DNA of 64,000 nucleotides from Natronomonas salina (GTDB lineage Archaea > Halobacteriota > Halobacteria > Halobacteriales > Haloarculaceae): NCBI RefSeq assembly GCF_013391105.1, contig NZ_CP058335.1, positions 1,550,001 through 1,614,000 of the forward strand, written 5' to 3'. This document shows positions 61,887 through 64,000 of this stretch, piece by piece (within the stretch, counting starts at the first letter, position 1; every line of letters begins with the position of its first letter). The notes under the pieces were generated by a model, which saw only the letters and a program-made list of their open reading frames with translations, did not search any database and had not been told where the DNA came from. The position numbers and the translations under genes were made by a program.

Positions 61887-64000
61887 TCAGTCGTCGATCG
61901 CGTTGCGCATCGACTGGAAGGTGTAGACGTCGGTCAGCCCGGGCGTGTCGATGGTGAACTCCTGGGGACGCATCTTCTCGCTGTAGGTCTTCTCGACACG
62001 GGGGACGCCGTCGGCGGGCTCGTTGAGCGCCTGCAGGACCTCGTGGCCGGCGCTGCGGTTCTTGACGACCCAGATCGCCTCCTCGGGGTCACAGTTGGCC
62101 ATCTTGTCGAAGTCGGTCGGGACGGCCTCGGCGAGATCGTGGTTGATGCGTTCGGCCTCGAGCGCGACGACGACGTCGCCGTCGGCGTCGAGGGCGGCGA
62201 CGTCGAGGCGGCCGTCCGCGACGTCGTGGTACTTGCGCGTCTCCACGGCCGGGTGGTCCGGGTCGGCGACGAACAGCTGATCGAGGAAGCGTTTCCCGAC
62301 CTCGGTGAGGGCGACGTGGAAGCTGGACTCGCTGAGGTCGCCCTGGCCGTCGCCGTGGGCGACGCCCTCGCGGTGGCCGACCTGGATCTCGTCGCGGCCC
62401 TCGGGCGTCACGGTGTACAGCCGATGGGGATGGTCGCAGTCGCGTTTGAGGAGGCCATCCTCGACGAGCTCGCGGACCCCATCGGTGTCGATGCCGACGT
62501 ACTCCTGGAGGCGGACCATCGAGTCGACGACGAGATCGTACTCGAGGTCGGGGTTGAACGCCTGCTGGTGGGCCATGTAGACGGCCGCCAGGAACCGGAG
62601 CTGGGCGTCGGTGTAGTCGCTGTCGCGGCGCTCGGTAGCGGTCAGCGAGAGGTCGACGCTCGTGATGGGGATGTCCTCGCGGTCGACGGCCGCGAGGTCG
62701 TGGCAGCACTCGATGGCGTTGCCCATCCCGTCGGTAGTCGGCGGGTGTCGCGTCTCACAGTGCCGGCAGACGAGCGGGTACGGCGGCTCGTCACGATACG
62801 TCACGGAGTCGGGGAACCGCTCGGAGTGGGGAATCGTCGTGCGCAACGCCTGACCGGCTGCGGTGTCTGCGGCGTCGGCGTCCGCTTCCCCTGCGGGCTG
62901 GTCGATCACATCCGACGCGGCCATCCCGTCGGCGTCGGCCGTCCCGGTATGCGTGTGTTCGCTGACGGCGATCCCGTATTGGCGATACATCCGGGTCTCG
63001 AGCAGTGTCCGTTCGGCTTGGTAGGTGGTCTCCTCGCTGTCGATGAGCGGTTCGTCGCCGTCGGGGTGGCCCCGTGGGAGTGGCCGTGATCGGCAGACGA
63101 ACGGCAGGGGCCGCTCGTCGCCCCAGGGGTCGCCGAGCCGGACGAGCCACTCGCCGCGGTCGAGGTTCGCGATGCGGGTGGCGACGGTCTCGCGGTCGAG
63201 GTCGCCGGTCGTGTAGGGGGCGGCGAGCGCGCCGGGGTCGTTGACGCGGCCGGTGATGTGGGTCCCGATGTCGATGATGAGTTCGCGGAAGAGCCGCGGG
63301 TTGGCGTCGCGGACCTGCTGTGGGAACTGCATCATGAGGGTGACGCCGACGCCGAAGGCACGGCCCTGCGAGAGGAGTTCGCCGAGGATATCTGCGGTGG
63401 CGACGTCGGCGGCCTCCTCGATGAAGAGGTTGACCTGCGAAAGGTCCTCGTGTGGGTCGCTTCGTTCGACGCGGCGTGTGAGCGCCGTCCAGAGCTGGGA
63501 GACGATGACGAGCGTGAGGAGCCTGCGTGGGTCCTCGCGGTAGTCACTGGTGTCGATGACGATGACGCATTGCTCGTCGAGATGGTCGAGCAGGTCGAAC
63601 GCGACATCGCGGTCGCCGTGGTCGTTGAACAGCGGGCGGAGGCGGGCGTCCTTCGAGGCCTTCTTGATCCGGCGGGCGGCGCCGGTCATGATGTTGTCGA
63701 AGGTGTTCGGGCTGTTGGCCGTGACGTCCTCCAGCGACATCCGGAGATACGGGTCGGAGACCGTCGGCGGGTCCTGCGAGTAGTGCATGTGGCCGCAGGC
63801 CTCGAGCAGCTCGTACTGGGTGATGGTGTCGCTGCCGTGGATCGGGTCGAACAGCGCCTTCACGAGCATCTCGATGACATCGACGGACGACTCGGCGTTG
63901 TGGAAGTCCTCCGTGCCCATGTAGGCGGCGAGGACCTCGATGAAGCGGTCGGCGACGTTTTCGACGGCCTTCGCACGGTCGATACCGGCCTCGAGTTGCG
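61887..64000 (-). CDS. HerA/TraG-type ATPase, N-terminus beyond window
   Basis: The frame is open through the right window edge; at least 704 codons are present. The first part shows VirB4/TraG/HerA-type ATPase features: VIVIDTSDYREDPRR, then a Walker B-like QVNLFIEEAADVATADILGE and the LSQGRAFGVGVTLMMQFPQQ motif. A possible zinc site (CRHCETRHP...CCHD) and a winged-helix-like region follow. The C-terminal part reads GRLDVAALDADGDVVVALEA, like a PD-(D/E)xK nuclease core. Such ATPases drive DNA or protein export in conjugation, so a plasmid- or ICE-like context is suggested. Confidence 0.75.
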   Translation of the reverse strand, partial: QLEAGIDRAKAVENVADRFIEVLAAYMGTEDFHNAESSVDVIEMLVKALFDPIHGSDTITQYELLEACGHMHYSQDPPTVSDPYLRMSLEDVTANSPNTFDNIMTGAARRIKKASKDARLRPLFNDHGDRDVAFDLLDHLDEQCVIVIDTSDYREDPRRLLTLVIVSQLWTALTRRVERSDPHEDLSQVNLFIEEAADVATADILGELLSQGRAFGVGVTLMMQFPQQVRDANPRLFRELIIDIGTHITGRVNDPGALAAPYTTGDLDRETVATRIANLDRGEWLVRLGDPWGDERPLPFVCRSRPLPRGHPDGDEPLIDSEETTYQAERTLLETRMYRQYGIAVSEHTHTGTADADGMAASDVIDQPAGEADADAADTAAGQALRTTIPHSERFPDSVTYRDEPPYPLVCRHCETRHPPTTDGMGNAIECCHDLAAVDREDIPITSVDLSLTATERRDSDYTDAQLRFLAAVYMAHQQAFNPDLEYDLVVDSMVRLQEYVGIDTDGVRELVEDGLLKRDCDHPHRLYTVTPEGRDEIQVGHREGVAHGDGQGDLSESSFHVALTEVGKRFLDQLFVADPDHPAVETRKYHDVADGRLDVAALDADGDVVVALEAERINHDLAEAVPTDFDKMANCDPEEAIWVVKNRSAGHEVLQALNEPADGVPRVEKTYSEKMRPQEFTIDTPGLTDVYTFQSMRNAIDD

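Overview
The window is 64 kb of a haloarchaeal (class Halobacteria) genome; the genus cannot be fixed from the sequence alone. The evidence is a GC-rich sequence with strong G/C third-position bias and very acidic predicted proteins. Many twin-arginine lipoproteins are present. So are families largely restricted to haloarchaea: HalOD1 output domain, DUF7344-type winged helix, amphi-Trp, PRC-barrel, RdfA and the archaeal SMC-related family. TATA-like boxes often sit about 27 nt upstream of leaderless starts. I saw no rRNA, tRNA or CRISPR array.

1-9 kb is an efflux island. It holds an RND/MMPL exporter (cut by the left window edge), an ABC-2 exporter pair, a small zinc-ribbon membrane protein and a MATE exporter, interleaved with two related TetR-family repressor genes. 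Inverted repeats built on GACTGA/TCAGTC half-sites sit at the promoters, so the exporters probably form one ligand-responsive regulatory network. 9-17.5 kb holds a Tat lipoprotein, a GT87-type membrane glycosyltransferase, an SGNH-hydrolase-like protein, a PiT-type transporter and two unusual Nramp-like paralogues. 17.5-28.4 kb is a mixed block: an F420-type luciferase-like oxidoreductase, a rhodanese-MBL sulfur enzyme, a SpoIIM-like protein, small regulators, a PhoD phosphatase, lipoproteins and a second MATE exporter.

28.5-33.6 kb encodes a two-gene molybdopterin formate-dehydrogenase-like complex: a large Fe-S/MGD alpha subunit and a NuoF-like partner with degenerate cofactor motifs. 34.4-36 kb is the most interesting locus. 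It is a two-gene operon encoding a stand-alone CARF-like sensor and a PIN-type nuclease, preceded by a perfect 8-2-8 inverted repeat abutting the start codon and without nearby cas genes. I propose it as a candidate signal-activated RNase (defence or stress) module. 36-44 kb carries Tat-exported beta-propeller proteins, a bPH2 protein, small membrane proteins, a cupredoxin and a T4 endonuclease V-like UV repair enzyme.

44-64 kb is more accessory in character. It has an AAA/DUF4143-like ATPase, a HEAT-repeat plus VWA pair, an RdfA/SMC-related operon next to an AT-rich stretch, a probable decayed transposase, tandem duplicated orphan genes, a polysaccharide deacetylase lipoprotein, an SDR enzyme and, at the right edge, the C-terminal part of a HerA/TraG-type ATPase. 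The last suggests that a plasmid- or ICE-like element begins or continues there. Long gene-poor stretches (15.4-16.1, 50.1-50.9, 53.5-54.7, 55.2-55.8 and 60.7-61.9 kb) are described as separate entries.
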